A stretch of DNA of 64,000 nt. It comes from Sclerotinia nivalis (taxonomy: Eukaryota; Ascomycota; Leotiomycetes; Helotiales; Sclerotiniaceae). The stretch is from assembly GCA_029531795.1 (NCBI GenBank), contig JAPEIS010000001.1:2294001-2358000 (forward strand), given 5' to 3'. A program made the translations under genes and the position numbers. The notes beneath the pieces are model-generated. The model saw only the letters and a list, made by a program, of their open reading frames with translations. It did no database searches and had not been told where the DNA came from. Positions within the stretch are counted from its first letter, which is position 1, and every line of letters begins with the position of its first letter. Positions 23,205 to 33,644 of the stretch are shown here, one piece after another.

Positions 23205-24582
23205 ATTTTCGAGTAGTGTGGGTTGATGAGATGGTGAGTAACTTGAGGAGAGTTAAATTGGCGCAAACAAGAATTGATTGTTCAATATTCAATCAAGGAA
23301 TCAAGTGAGTGGATGAAAAGGCAATTTCGAGAAACATTTCACTCTGTGAACAGGAGGTAGCATTCAGGTTTAAATAAAATCAAGCCATATAAGCCACCAT
23401 ATTTCATCGTGATTTGCAGTTCGCATTTCAATTGGCCAACTCGATCAGTCTGGGAATGATAGGATAAATATTGGCATAGCACCCTGCTAGTTCTGGTGCA
23501 ACAAAGCCAAAATACCACACTAAGAAGTCTAGAGCCTACCTAGACAAGTTCAAAAACCTTAAACTCACCATTCAATAAGTTGAATGAATAGGTACCCGGA
23601 GAATTCCTTACCAAATATCCGCCGACTTTAGGTTCATATTGAGGTTCATATTGAGGTTTATAAAGTTTACAAACAAGATTATACACAACCACGTGGTATC
23701 ACAAGCTGTTGAAATTTTTTAATTAGTTTTAACTTTAATTCTACTTGTGATGATGTTATCGCGAAGGGGATAAGAAGAAAGATATCAAATGATAAGAGGG
23801 GGAGATTTACAACATACAAAATAGTAAAAAGGATGGAACATGGAATGGTTGGTACCTGAGTACAACATCGGGTTTAGAATCAACCCCATTCTATAAGAGC
23901 CTATCTATCTGTATTAGATAGTTTTCCAATTGGGATCAACAAGTGTATGAAAAATTCTAGTAGTAATAAGTCAATGCGACAAGTCTAAATCTGAATCACA
24001 ACAACCATTTGGTAGGTCTCATTTCGACCTCCAACAGCTGCTCCTGGCAAAAATGTTTGTTTCTGTTCATTCATAGATAGGAATAGCAGGACCTCCACAC
24101 ACAAGTCCACAGTTATCGTCATGATGACTATTTCAATCTATTTAACCTTTGAGTCTTGTTCTTGTTCTTGTTCTTGTTCTTGTTTTGATCTTTTAATCTC
24201 TTTAAATTAATTATCTCTGGAAATATACAACTGATTATTGCTCTCTCTATCCAGGACCATGTTCATGCTTCCCCGCAACAATATTTTAACCCTGTTTTTG
24301 GCTGATCTGGTCCATTTGAAGTTAGCCGAGGTGTTTAGCCACAGCACTAGCCTCTAATAAGTCTCATTAGAGGTATTAGGTATTATCGTATTATTGTCGT
24401 ACTTCCAATCTCAGCCTCGTCAGAAAAGAACACCATCAAACTACCTACAAAGACGATAGATTATGGATAACAAAATATCGCGAGAGTGAGATGAAGGGTA
24501 TTCTATCACCCAGCGCAACAACCATAATTATTTCCCAGCTAGAGCCACATTCCAGCAAAGGAGAGCTCCCTTGTCTATCAAG
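23205..24582. other. intergenic, divergent promoter region
   Basis: The shared upstream region of the CFEM gene (minus) and the MFS transporter gene (plus). It holds a short direct repeat ttcatattgagg near 23633-23660 and a cttgtt hexamer array at about 24153-24184. No gene was seen. Confidence 0.5.
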
Positions 24583-26835
24583 ATGGGGATGTTTATATTA
24601 GAGGATAGGATGGAACATGTTCCTGGTTAGGACTTCTAATATCTTCGTCAGAGATTCACTCGTTACTGATTACTTTCAGGCACCACCCGATATTTCGATG
24701 ATCCCGAAAGACCGCAGGTCGCAAGTGCTCCGTCTGCCGGCTTGAAATGTGATACATCGGGCCCCGTTCCTATCATTCTCGTCCCCCAGCCCACCGACGA
24801 CCCCAGGGACCCTCTGGTATGGCTTATCATCCATTCTCATCCAAGATGGGAAGACATACCTCTTACTAATTACTTAATTGGTGTATAGAATTGGCCATTG
24901 TGGAAGCGCGATGTTATCCTGCTCGTCCTTTCGCTCGTTTCGATATTCGCAACCTGTCTAGGCCCTATTCTCGCCGCAAATACCCTAACCCTGTCATTAC
25001 ATTTCGGACTACCATTTACCGAAATTGCGCTTCTTACGGGATACTATCTTATGGCCGTTGGAGCGGTTGGTATCTTCTACATACCTTCGGCTAGAATATG
25101 GGGCAAGAGACATCAATTCCTTCTAGGAACTGTCATTTTGATCTTTGCAAGTGCTTGGGGAGGCGCTTCTAAATCTTATGCGAGTCTACTCTGGGCAAGA
25201 ATTTTCCAGGGAATTGGAACAGCTCCTTTTGAAGCTTTGGTAAACGCTACTGTTGGTGATATATATTTTGTTCATGTGAGTGCGCCTATCATCATAGCCA
25301 GCGTGTCCGTAATCCAGACTGCAGTCCGATTGAATTTCAAGCTTCGAATCTTTGAAATATTTAGTTATTTGAATGAATTCAGTATTCATGACGACGATTT
25401 CAATGTTTGAAATCTCTTAATGGACTGCAGTCCGAATTGTTGGACACACGAATCAAAGCCCTATCAAATGTTGATTTGCTCATATTAGAACACAGGAACG
25501 TGGCAAACGTATGGCTTTAACCAATCTTGCAGTGTTTGGTGGTTGCTTCTTCACTCCAATCCTAGTCGGTAAAATAACTCACACAATTGGCTGGCCATGG
25601 TCATTCTACTTGGTTGCTATTTTCATTGGGGTTTGTCTGCCACTTGTGATTTTCTTGGTTCCTGAGACTGCCTATGTACGGCCTCTTCATTTGAACACTG
25701 TTCTAGCATCTGGCGACGAATTAGATCAATTCATTTTGAAACCAGGCCATGAATTAGAACAAGTACTCCGGGGGCCTAAAACAATAGAACCCAATATCAC
25801 AGCAAATAGTAATGGTAGCTTGCCCCCACAAGATAACCCAAATATAAGCCACACTTCACATGGCAAAACTAAATCGAATTATAAAAGCACTCTCATGCCA
25901 TTTAGTGGTCGCTACTCCGACGAAAGCTTCTGGAAACTTTGTCTACGACCATTCCCTCTGTTTTTTCAACCCGCAATCTTCTGGTCCTGTCTCATTCAAG
26001 GGACCCTTATTGGCTGGACCGTCTTCATTGGTATAATTCTCGCGGCAATTTTCCTTGGTCCACCTCTGTTCTGGGATGAAGTCAAAACTGGTTATGCCTA
26101 CACAGGTGCTTTCGTTGGGGCAGTTCTTGGATTTGTTGTCGCGGGTGTTCTTTCTGATTGGAGTGCCAAATATATGACAAGAAAGAATAAGGGTATTTAC
26201 GAGCCGGAATTCAGGATCTTACTGGTAATCCCACAATTTATATTCGGATGCGCGGGGCTCTATGGATTTGGGATCACAGCCAATAGACCGGTGGATTTTG
26301 GCTGGTTTTGGCCAATTTTCTTCTTTGGGCTAGAGGTTATGGGAATGGTTATTGGTGCTGTGGCTAGGTGAGCTTGGTTTTACCGTGTTTCGGGATTGGA
26401 AAAGTAAACTAACGTGCCTAGTTCTCTTTACATTGTCGATGCTCATAGTTCGTTTTCCTTTTCCCTACTGACCGCCTACAGTTTTATATGCATGATTGTT
26501 GACATTGAAACAGGGGATATTGCCATTGAAGCATTTACTTGCCTTTTGATATTCAAGAACTTCTTCAGTTTTGGCCTCACATGGAGCGGATATGACTGGC
26601 TTGTCAAAAATGGCGTCTACAATACTTTTATGATTGTTTCGAGTATTCAAGTGGGTGTTTGTTTATTAAGTATTCCAATGTGTAAGTTATATTTTGCTCT
26701 TCTGATAGAGACACAAAGCATTATGTATTATTTTACTTGGAGTTTCACTAATACTTGTTTTTAGATATTTTCGGGAAGCGGAATCGGGCGTTCTTTCACA
26801 AGCATGATATACTAGCGCTTTTGGGTTTGAGATGA
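24583..26835 (+). CDS. MFS transporter (DHA1-like), seven exons
   Basis: Exons 24583-24625, 24680-24816, 24889-25275, 25496-26367, 26423-26448, 26514-26681 and 26765-26835 join in frame to 567 aa. The N-terminus (VPGTTRYFDD ... DPLNWPLWKRD) is the typical cytosolic leader of fungal DHA1/HOL1-like drug:H+ antiporters. Twelve membrane segments can be traced. A long central loop (about residues 240-300) precedes a second half starting FWKLCLRPFPLFFQP. Substrate is unknown; such carriers export drugs, toxins or small metabolites. The start is the first ATG giving the leader, with MGMF a possible second start. The 220-nt third intron is about three times the local norm and carries an inverted-repeat insertion. 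Exon 5 is only 26 nt. Confidence 0.9.
25302..25450. mobile_element. MITE-like inverted-repeat insertion in an intron
   Basis: Left arm from 25302 (cgtgtcc ... gactgcagtccgatt) and right arm ending 25450 (aatggactgcagtccg ... ggacacacg) are imperfect reverse complements of roughly 30-45 nt around the palindrome ggactgcagtcc. Removing the 149 bp leaves a 71-nt intron, the usual size here. A target-site duplication is not clear. It shares the ctgcagtccg core with the TA-flanked element at 45796-46159, so it may belong to the same family. Confidence 0.45.
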
Positions 26836-28489
26836 ATGCGATGTTTTCTTTCTGGGTCGGCGAGTTTGGGGGGATTTAATGGCGTTGGGAGATTAATCTT
26901 TTCAATTTTATCTTACGTTCAGAATGCGAGATTTGTTTTTGGAGAGGGAGCCAAGTCAGCTAATTGATCTGGATAAATACGGAATGTTAGTGATCTTTTC
27001 CTCTACCATGGCCTACTTTCTGTTTTAGTGACTACACGGAAAGAACACTAGAGCTGCACTTTGGATCTATAGGCAATGTACTCCTTTGCAGAGACCGAAA
27101 CTTAGTAAGGAAATCATTCGTGTCACCAATTCGTGGGTACATCCTTCGCACATTCTAACATCTGCAGTCCTTTTTGTATATTCACCCCAAAGCCAATTGT
27201 TTTCATCATAGATAGATGTCTCCCTTGAAGTCTCAAGTAATTGACACTTGTACGGATGAAAATCTCCTACAGTCAATCGCACTTATCATAGATAGATGGA
27301 TCATGAAAGTCCCCTATAGCCAAAGCTATATCATCTCTTTGAGCTATGCTCTCATGTATCACCGACGTGATCTCTCAATACTCGAGTCAGGATCCAGATA
27401 TTGAAGATAATCATGCGGTTTATAGGCGTGAGAAGTTACGGTTGTTGGTTGTTGCTTGTTGGGTTGAGATGTAGAGATTGGGGAGAGTTGGGAATCATCG
27501 TTGAATGGTTGAATGATTGAATTATTCCATGCGATTGATGAAGGAGAGATAGAATGATGCAGTAAAAATGTTTATGGGGAGGGATCGGTGATGAAGGAGA
27601 GATGCGTATACCCTCGCATAAACATGTCATCGATAGATTGGATAGGAGATGGTGGATTGAAGTGGAGAATTGAGGAGGAGAGATTGATTCTGACAGACTT
27701 TTTTTTGGTGTGTGTGTGTGTAGAAGAGAGAAGGAAAAGAGGAAGTAGGTTGGTGGGATGGTAAATGTAGCCTCTAAGCAAGCTAGTACATCTTTCAAAT
27801 GGAAGGAAAAGGAACAGCTTGAGTAGTGCACATGAGATTTATACATGCATAGGTATCTCAATCATATCTTTCGATTCTTCATCATGGATATATTCTTTAT
27901 TTGAGGGGTTCATTTGAGGACCTTAAAGTATAACAAATATCGTGAGTTCCCCAGCTCTTTACAGAACCTTCAAGCAAGTCATGGTGATTAAGGATTTACA
28001 TGTTTCCACTTCGTTGGATCGTCATCCATGGATTTCTGTAGTGTATGGGGCTGGAACTGCGACTTTGTTCATTTCCTTGTGTTGTTTGCTAACTTTTCCC
28101 TTTAGTCTATGTCTCCAATGCTCATCATGCCAGAACCTTACTTCAATGTAAGATGGCTTTCAGATCTGAATGGTATATCATCATTGATGGTAAATTAAAG
28201 CATCATTGGTAGCAAGTAAAGAATATAGAATGGTGGAAAGTTCGAGATGGCGATTGGAGTTAGACTTGAAAGGCATGGAAAATGGAAATGGAAATGGAAT
28301 TTTACAATTAGTATTCATTCAAGATGATAGTGCCTCTTTTTTCATATTTCCTAAAGACAGGAGACTTCTTTGACCTCAAGCTAAATACTTCACAATATAA
28401 ATATGCCCATCTCTGCCAAAAAGGCCAATACCAATCGCAGACCAGATCCACAACCTGAAAGCAAAACACCCATCGTCAAGTAGTTCATC
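26836..28489. other. intergenic
   Basis: No supported gene was seen. A (tg)n run lies at about 27709-27721. Direct repeats catagatagat near 27206 and 27289, and a ggaaatggaaatgg run near 28278-28300, are visible. Long minus-strand frames at 27436-27861 are Ser/Pro/His-rich low-complexity readings. Confidence 0.45.
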
Positions 28490-28930
28490 ATGTCAATGGT
28501 TCTAGTCAAATTCACACGATTAACGATCCCACCGCACACGATCGATTCGAACAATGCTCATGAGTATGAACCCTGGTACGAAGCCGTCGAAATCGAATAC
28601 GCAAACGAGGCAACCGAAAAATGGGCGAACATCTCCAGAAACATCGTCTCCTCCATCCATAACCACCATCGGAACTACAAGTACTGGAACTACTTGATCG
28701 ATAAGATGGAGATTATGTGGAAGCTTGGCCTAACGCAGACCGCGCCGCAATTGCTTTACGCGTATAGCAAGAATGAGAATTATCTGGAGTTGCATGATGG
28801 GCAGCATGAGAGAATAGCAACCGCGTTGAGTTGGCAAAGTAGGGAGCGGGGAGATTATATGCATGTTACTTACAAAGCTGGCCCTTCAAGTCATGGTCAG
28901 GTTGGGATGACATCCTTTATGGAGCCATAG
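28490..28930 (+). CDS. small hypothetical protein, 146 aa
   Basis: A single-exon frame starting MSMVLVKF, with a Tyr/Trp/His-rich middle (WANISRNIV, YKYWNYLIDKMEIMWKL) and no signal peptide or membrane segment. I recognise no family. Its credibility comes from amino-acid composition and from a diverged, broken relative 500 bp downstream that shares the start (M-x-x-LVK) and the EAVEIE block. It may be a lineage-specific gene. Confidence 0.45.
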   Translation: MSMVLVKFTRLTIPPHTIDSNNAHEYEPWYEAVEIEYANEATEKWANISRNIVSSIHNHHRNYKYWNYLIDKMEIMWKLGLTQTAPQLLYAYSKNENYLELHDGQHERIATALSWQSRERGDYMHVTYKAGPSSHGQVGMTSFMEP

Positions 28931-29421
28931 AAAAGGTTCGGGTCCTAAAATTCTATGTCATCCTTTGACTTCAATGGAGATTGGAGTTTGAGGAAAGAAT
29001 GGGATATTTCGAACGCTGGGATGGAGATTATCAGAAGTGAGGAGCGCGCAGATATTTAGAATGAATCAGAAAACAGACGTTTTGTGAATATGCAGGTGCA
29101 AACCATTGATGAGAATTCTTCATAAAAAGTGAATCAAAAATGAGAAAGTTGATGTAATCTGTGTTGATCAATATGAGATCTGCAAATCTATAGGCTTAAA
29201 AAAGATATCCGCAACCATGTTTCCGCAAAAGCCGTCAACCATATTTTGCATAGAGTGTTAAAGGCAGAAAGGTACCCTCAATATTAATCCAGACCTTGTT
29301 ATAAAGTTTGGGCTGGATAACCACCTGGCCATCCAACTAACATCCCCGAAATCAAAAGCTTCTTCGAGAGATCAAACTAAAACCTTCAAGCTTGAAGCAC
29401 TTTCTTATCAAACCATCAACC

Positions 29422-29624
29422 ATGCCTCTAATCCTCGTCAAGTATCGCCTCGAATAACTACAGCCATCGGATCATGTACGCCGACCCATGAAGCTGTTGA
29501 AATAGAGCTCTTCACAGACCCTCGGGCACAGTGGAATCACTTGAAAGATGTCCTCGACACTGAATTTTTGAGATGTTATAAAGAGTTGGCTAAAGCAGAT
29601 CTGAATTCTCTCCTGATCATGTGA
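29422..29624 (+). pseudogene. broken relative of the 28490 gene
   Basis: The start MPLILVKYRL parallels MSMVLVKF of the upstream gene, but the frame hits a stop after 11 codons. In the next frame the sequence THEAVEIELFTDPRAQWNHL parallels YEAVEIEYANEATEKWANI and runs to the stop at 29622-29624. The downstream half of the gene is absent. This looks like a tandem duplicate that lost its frame and 3' end. Confidence 0.35.
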
Positions 29625-32600
29625 GAGACTAGAGGATGGGACTTTAAGCAATAACCCCTTAGCTTTGGTGCTCAACTACTTTTCAATAAAGTATCGCATT
29701 ATCATCCATCTGATGTTCAGGGCGAGGACGTTGCAAAAGCTTTGAGATTAATGATTCGGAGAAATCGTCAAAAGTTCTGAGGTTCGAGTCAAAACAATTG
29801 TGTGAGGACGACGAAAAGAGCTTGGTAAATAATGAAGATGAAAGATGTGGGGTAGCGAGAAAGACGAAAAGAAGCTCAAAGCTCACCATATTCTTTAAGT
29901 AGCGGTGGTATGTACGTTCGCGATTTCTAATACGCTGGCCGCGTTTGTGGGTGTTGATATTTTCTTGCGGTCGGCGCCCATCTAGCATCAGATTGAAAAT
30001 GTTGCGGTTTATGGATATATGATGGATGAATTGGCAATAACGAGATGGTTTAGGCGAGGGTAGAGTTTTCTAACTCATTTGAGATCTGAATCATATGTCC
30101 GTACTTCTAGGTCACTCGTATCTTACACCAGTAGATTCTAGCGATGGAGCCCAGTCTCCTTGAAGACTTTCCTGGTGGCAATTGTCTATATAGCGATACT
30201 ACTTTCCACATTCAGTTAATCAGTAGTTAAATGGATGGTGAGCGGATATTTCTCTATTGTTAATATTGGCGTTTGGTTTGATGTTGGTGGGGGGTATGGA
30301 GGTGTGCAACAGCTTTATTGCCCTTCGCTTCCTGTGAAACCGGGCGAGCTAAGTAAAAGGGAGTATCGGAACGCAGTGATAGCTTTGGAAATAATAGATA
30401 AAAGATGTTGCTACGACTATTTGAATGTTGTATACTGTTGTGTCGAAAACGTTGCTGGAACACAACAAAGCAACTAGAGGAAGTGGGGAGGTGGAGTTGG
30501 AGTGGTGGAGATAGAGGAGCTTGAAGGAGCAGGGCATAGCTCTTATAATACAAACTAGCCATATCTCAATCAAGTAGGAACACTCCTATGGCCAAGAAGA
30601 TCACAAAAGAACCTCGAAATCAGGAGCTCCTACAACTCAGAATGCAATCCAGTCGTCGGAAACCCCCGATGTTCGACAAGCCGTGAGCGTTTGAATATAT
30701 TCTAATGTTTTGAATGAGTGTGAGTTTCCAGATAAATTGGATCTTTGAAATAACCAATACGTCACATGAAGGCATTCTCCGCCAACTCCAAGACTTAAAG
30801 GTTAAGAGCTTTTCATCATTTAACTGCAATCCAAACTATTTGAGACACTTTTCAAAGCAATGGGGAAGTTTGGAATATACACCAGAGCTCGAGATAGCCA
30901 ATCAAGTACAAGTCAGAGAGTACCAGAATAGTATCAACAGGACTTCTTTCCAACCAGATCGAGCTGGCAACTGGGGCAGTTTATTTCCATGAGATTTCTT
31001 GGGCGTAAAGAAGTTTTTTTGGTCACCAGAAATAAAATGGTATGCCCTTGCCTTCACAGTAAACGGATAATCTCCGATGGAGCATTCAGTACAAGGTTTT
31101 GATGAAAAGGTACCAGCTCACGAAGCTATCATCCTGCCTGCTGTAGCCATCGAAGATATCCTATCCATTCCAACAATGGAAGGTGAAGACTTTTCGCGGC
31201 TCAGCTGGCCGAACTAATCATCTCCCGTAGGATGCCCAAGCACTATTCTCACTCTGATCATAAAGCACATCCGGAAGATTCAAGATATAATTCATGTTTG
31301 TATTTCCCACAGCCATATGATTACCCTTCAACCTCTTCTCATGCAATGGAACTACCGTCCAGGGGACCCTCCATGGGAACCTATCATTAACAGGCCACCG
31401 CGTTCTATGAAGCCATAGCAGATCTCCACTGCGAACATTAACCACCACCTTCCGCATGCTTTAGGCAACTAAGATTTTACCCTCAGAGCTTCGATTACAA
31501 ATCTGGAGGGATGTGCTCTAGGACCGCGAGTAGTTTACACACATATATATATACCCTTTGCCGCTAAGCTCCCATCAAAAAACTTTCACTCCCGGAGATT
31601 TCGCTAGTGACGACCAAAGTAATGAAGGTATCAAGATATAGTTAGAAGTCGCTATAATCCGTGGATCTCATGTATGCGTGCCGAGAAGCATATAAAGTAG
31701 TCTGCAGCCATTACGTCAGAGCATTTCGCACAGACGATGCGTCCACAAAATTACTCAACTTCGATATTGACAGCCTTTACCTCGACTGAACCGGACGCGA
31801 CAGCCAGAAAGAATCCCACGAGCTTCTCGTATCTACCACGCACGATCGATTTGGAGTCCCAAATTTACAAATATACGCCACTTGGCGATTTATCGAAGAT
31901 ACTCATCCCTCCAACCACCAGCAATATCCGATAAACAGCGCGAGCAAATCTCCACGAAAACATGTAAATGTCGATATCTAAATATCGCCGAATATCCAAT
32001 TATGCATCTGCGACACGACACTCAGCGATTGTAGAAATCTGACCATGATCAATCTTTTAGACATTGACTCGCTTTTATCTTTTTGCACCCAACCTTTTGA
32101 CCCCCATGGGTTCTCCACGCAACTCTGTGATGGCCCGTAGGGAGAATATTATTGGCATCTTCCGCGCTCTATTCAGATATCCGACATATAGCTATCCGAC
32201 ATATAGCTGCTTTCTTTGCCTTCATATCACAATTCATCTCCAAACGCACTGCCGTAACACTATTCGGAAGGGGTGAATTCTTCTGATCTGCTTGAATAGG
32301 CTGAACCTCGATCTATGAGAAATTGAGATAGAGATATACTGGTTCCAATACTGCTAGGAAGTCTATACCCCAATCGTAAATAAAACACAGTCGCATATAT
32401 TTGTCAACCTTGTGGCCACTATGAGCCGAATTCTGTCTCTTAAAGAGCATCACACTCGCGAAGCTTCGGTGCTTTTTCTTCACTTTTAAATCACAAGTAA
32501 CAGCCCAACTTGGAGGATTAGAGTTGAAGACGAAAACAAAACATGTGCTGATAAATTCATGTTAATCTCATCATCTACACAAACTGACTTAGCAGTAACC

Positions 32601-32679
32601 GCCCTAAAACACCACAACCCATTGCTGAAATGCTTTCCCATCATATCCCCCAAATTGATATCATCTCGCTAAAGACTTC
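29625..32679. other. gene-poor stretch with weak candidates
   Basis: Several short frames were considered: 29683-29988 (minus), 30588-30992 (plus, see its own entry), 31077-31217 (plus, 46 aa), 31218-31457 (minus, 79 aa) and 31737-31934 (plus, 65 aa; its IYKYTPL segment recalls the start of HET domains but nothing follows). None has a recognisable domain. The block resembles a nursery or graveyard of short lineage-specific genes. Confidence 0.35.
30588..30992 (+). CDS. possible two-exon small protein
   Basis: A basic first exon (MAKKITKEPRNQELL ... PPMFDKP) stops at a possible gtgagc donor at 30683. A second open frame (INWIFEITNTSHEGIL ... GNWGSLFP) runs to 30992. The usual acceptor at 30730-30731 does not restore the frame. 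The only splice that does uses a 36-nt intron ending at 30718, which is unusually short. The pieces look protein-like, but the gene may be dead or mis-modelled. Confidence 0.2.
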
Positions 32680-33644
32680 TTAAAAAGCCATTTCCTTTTT
32701 GATCTCCGCAATCGCCAAACCAGGATTCAATCCCTTGGGACATGTTCTCGAGCAGTTGAGAATTGTGTGACATCTGTACAAGCTCATGCTGTTGTCCAAA
32801 GCCGCCTTACGCTCTTCCTTCTTCTGATCACGGGAATCCGCTAGCCATCTGTAACTTTGCAATAAGATAGCTGGTCCCAAGTACTCTTCGCTGTTCCACC
32901 AGTAGGAGGGGCAAGATGTCGAACAGCATGCGCAGAGAATGCACTCATAAAGGCCATCAAGCTTCTTACGTTCCTCCTTAGATTGCAAATATTCCTTTCC
33001 TCCTGGTGCTGGGTCGGTGTGTTGAAGATATGGCTTGATCGATTTGTATTGCTTATAAAATTGGGTCAGATCAGGAACAATGTCCTTGACGACATAGGTG
33101 TGGGGTAGTGGGTAGATCTTGGTTTCGTGCTTGGCGTCTCTAGGAATGCGGCCTGTTAAGTAAAATTGTTAGCAAATGTACTTCATAATACCAAATGCGT
33201 TGTCAACATACACAAACAAGCTAGTGTGTTTACTCCGTCGATGTTCATTGCACAGCTACCGCAAATACCTTCTCTGCAAGATCTTCGGAATGTAAGAGTA
33301 GGGTCGACCTCGTTCTTAATTCTAATGAGCGCATCCAAAATCATGGGTCCAGTCTTGTTCAGATCTAAAGTATATGATTGCATGCGGGGCTTGCTAGCTG
33401 GCTCATCGGGATTCCATCGGTAAATGTTGAATGTCTTGATCAAAGAGTTGGAATCGGCTTCGGGTTCCTTGACAGTAGAGGTCTTAGAAGCAGGTTCGAC
33501 AGGACGAGATGGAGAAATAGTAGGGCTGTCGACAGCTGTTTGACTTTGAACTGTTGCCATAGTACGCATCTGTGTTCTGAAAGCTGGTCGTGAGGCGGCA
33601 AATATCGAGCGTGCACATCGTGCACTTGTGCGGAGAGACGCCAT
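32680..33644 (-). CDS. sdhB: succinate dehydrogenase iron-sulfur subunit
   Basis: Two exons, 33644-33212 and 33152-32680, with a 59-nt intron, give 301 aa. An Arg/Ser-rich mitochondrial presequence covers about the first 30-35 residues. The [2Fe-2S] ligands are C123, C128, C131 and C143. The [4Fe-4S] and [3Fe-4S] ligands lie in [11 protein letters not shown] and [14 protein letters not shown]. This is complex II subunit B, passing electrons from SDHA to ubiquinone at the inner mitochondrial membrane. Residues P226, N231 and H273 correspond to Botrytis P225, N230 and H272, known carboxamide (SDHI) target-site positions, and all are the ordinary sensitive-type residues. The intron splits the codon of Cys145, the last residue of LACLC. 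No neighbours belong to the same complex. Confidence 0.97.

Noticed and set aside
27436..27861. 141-codon minus-strand frame
   Set aside because: A low-complexity Ser/His/Pro reading over simple repeats; no start context.
31737..31934. Possible HET-domain start (IYKYTPL)
   Set aside because: Only a short motif resembles HET proteins, and nothing downstream supports the domain.
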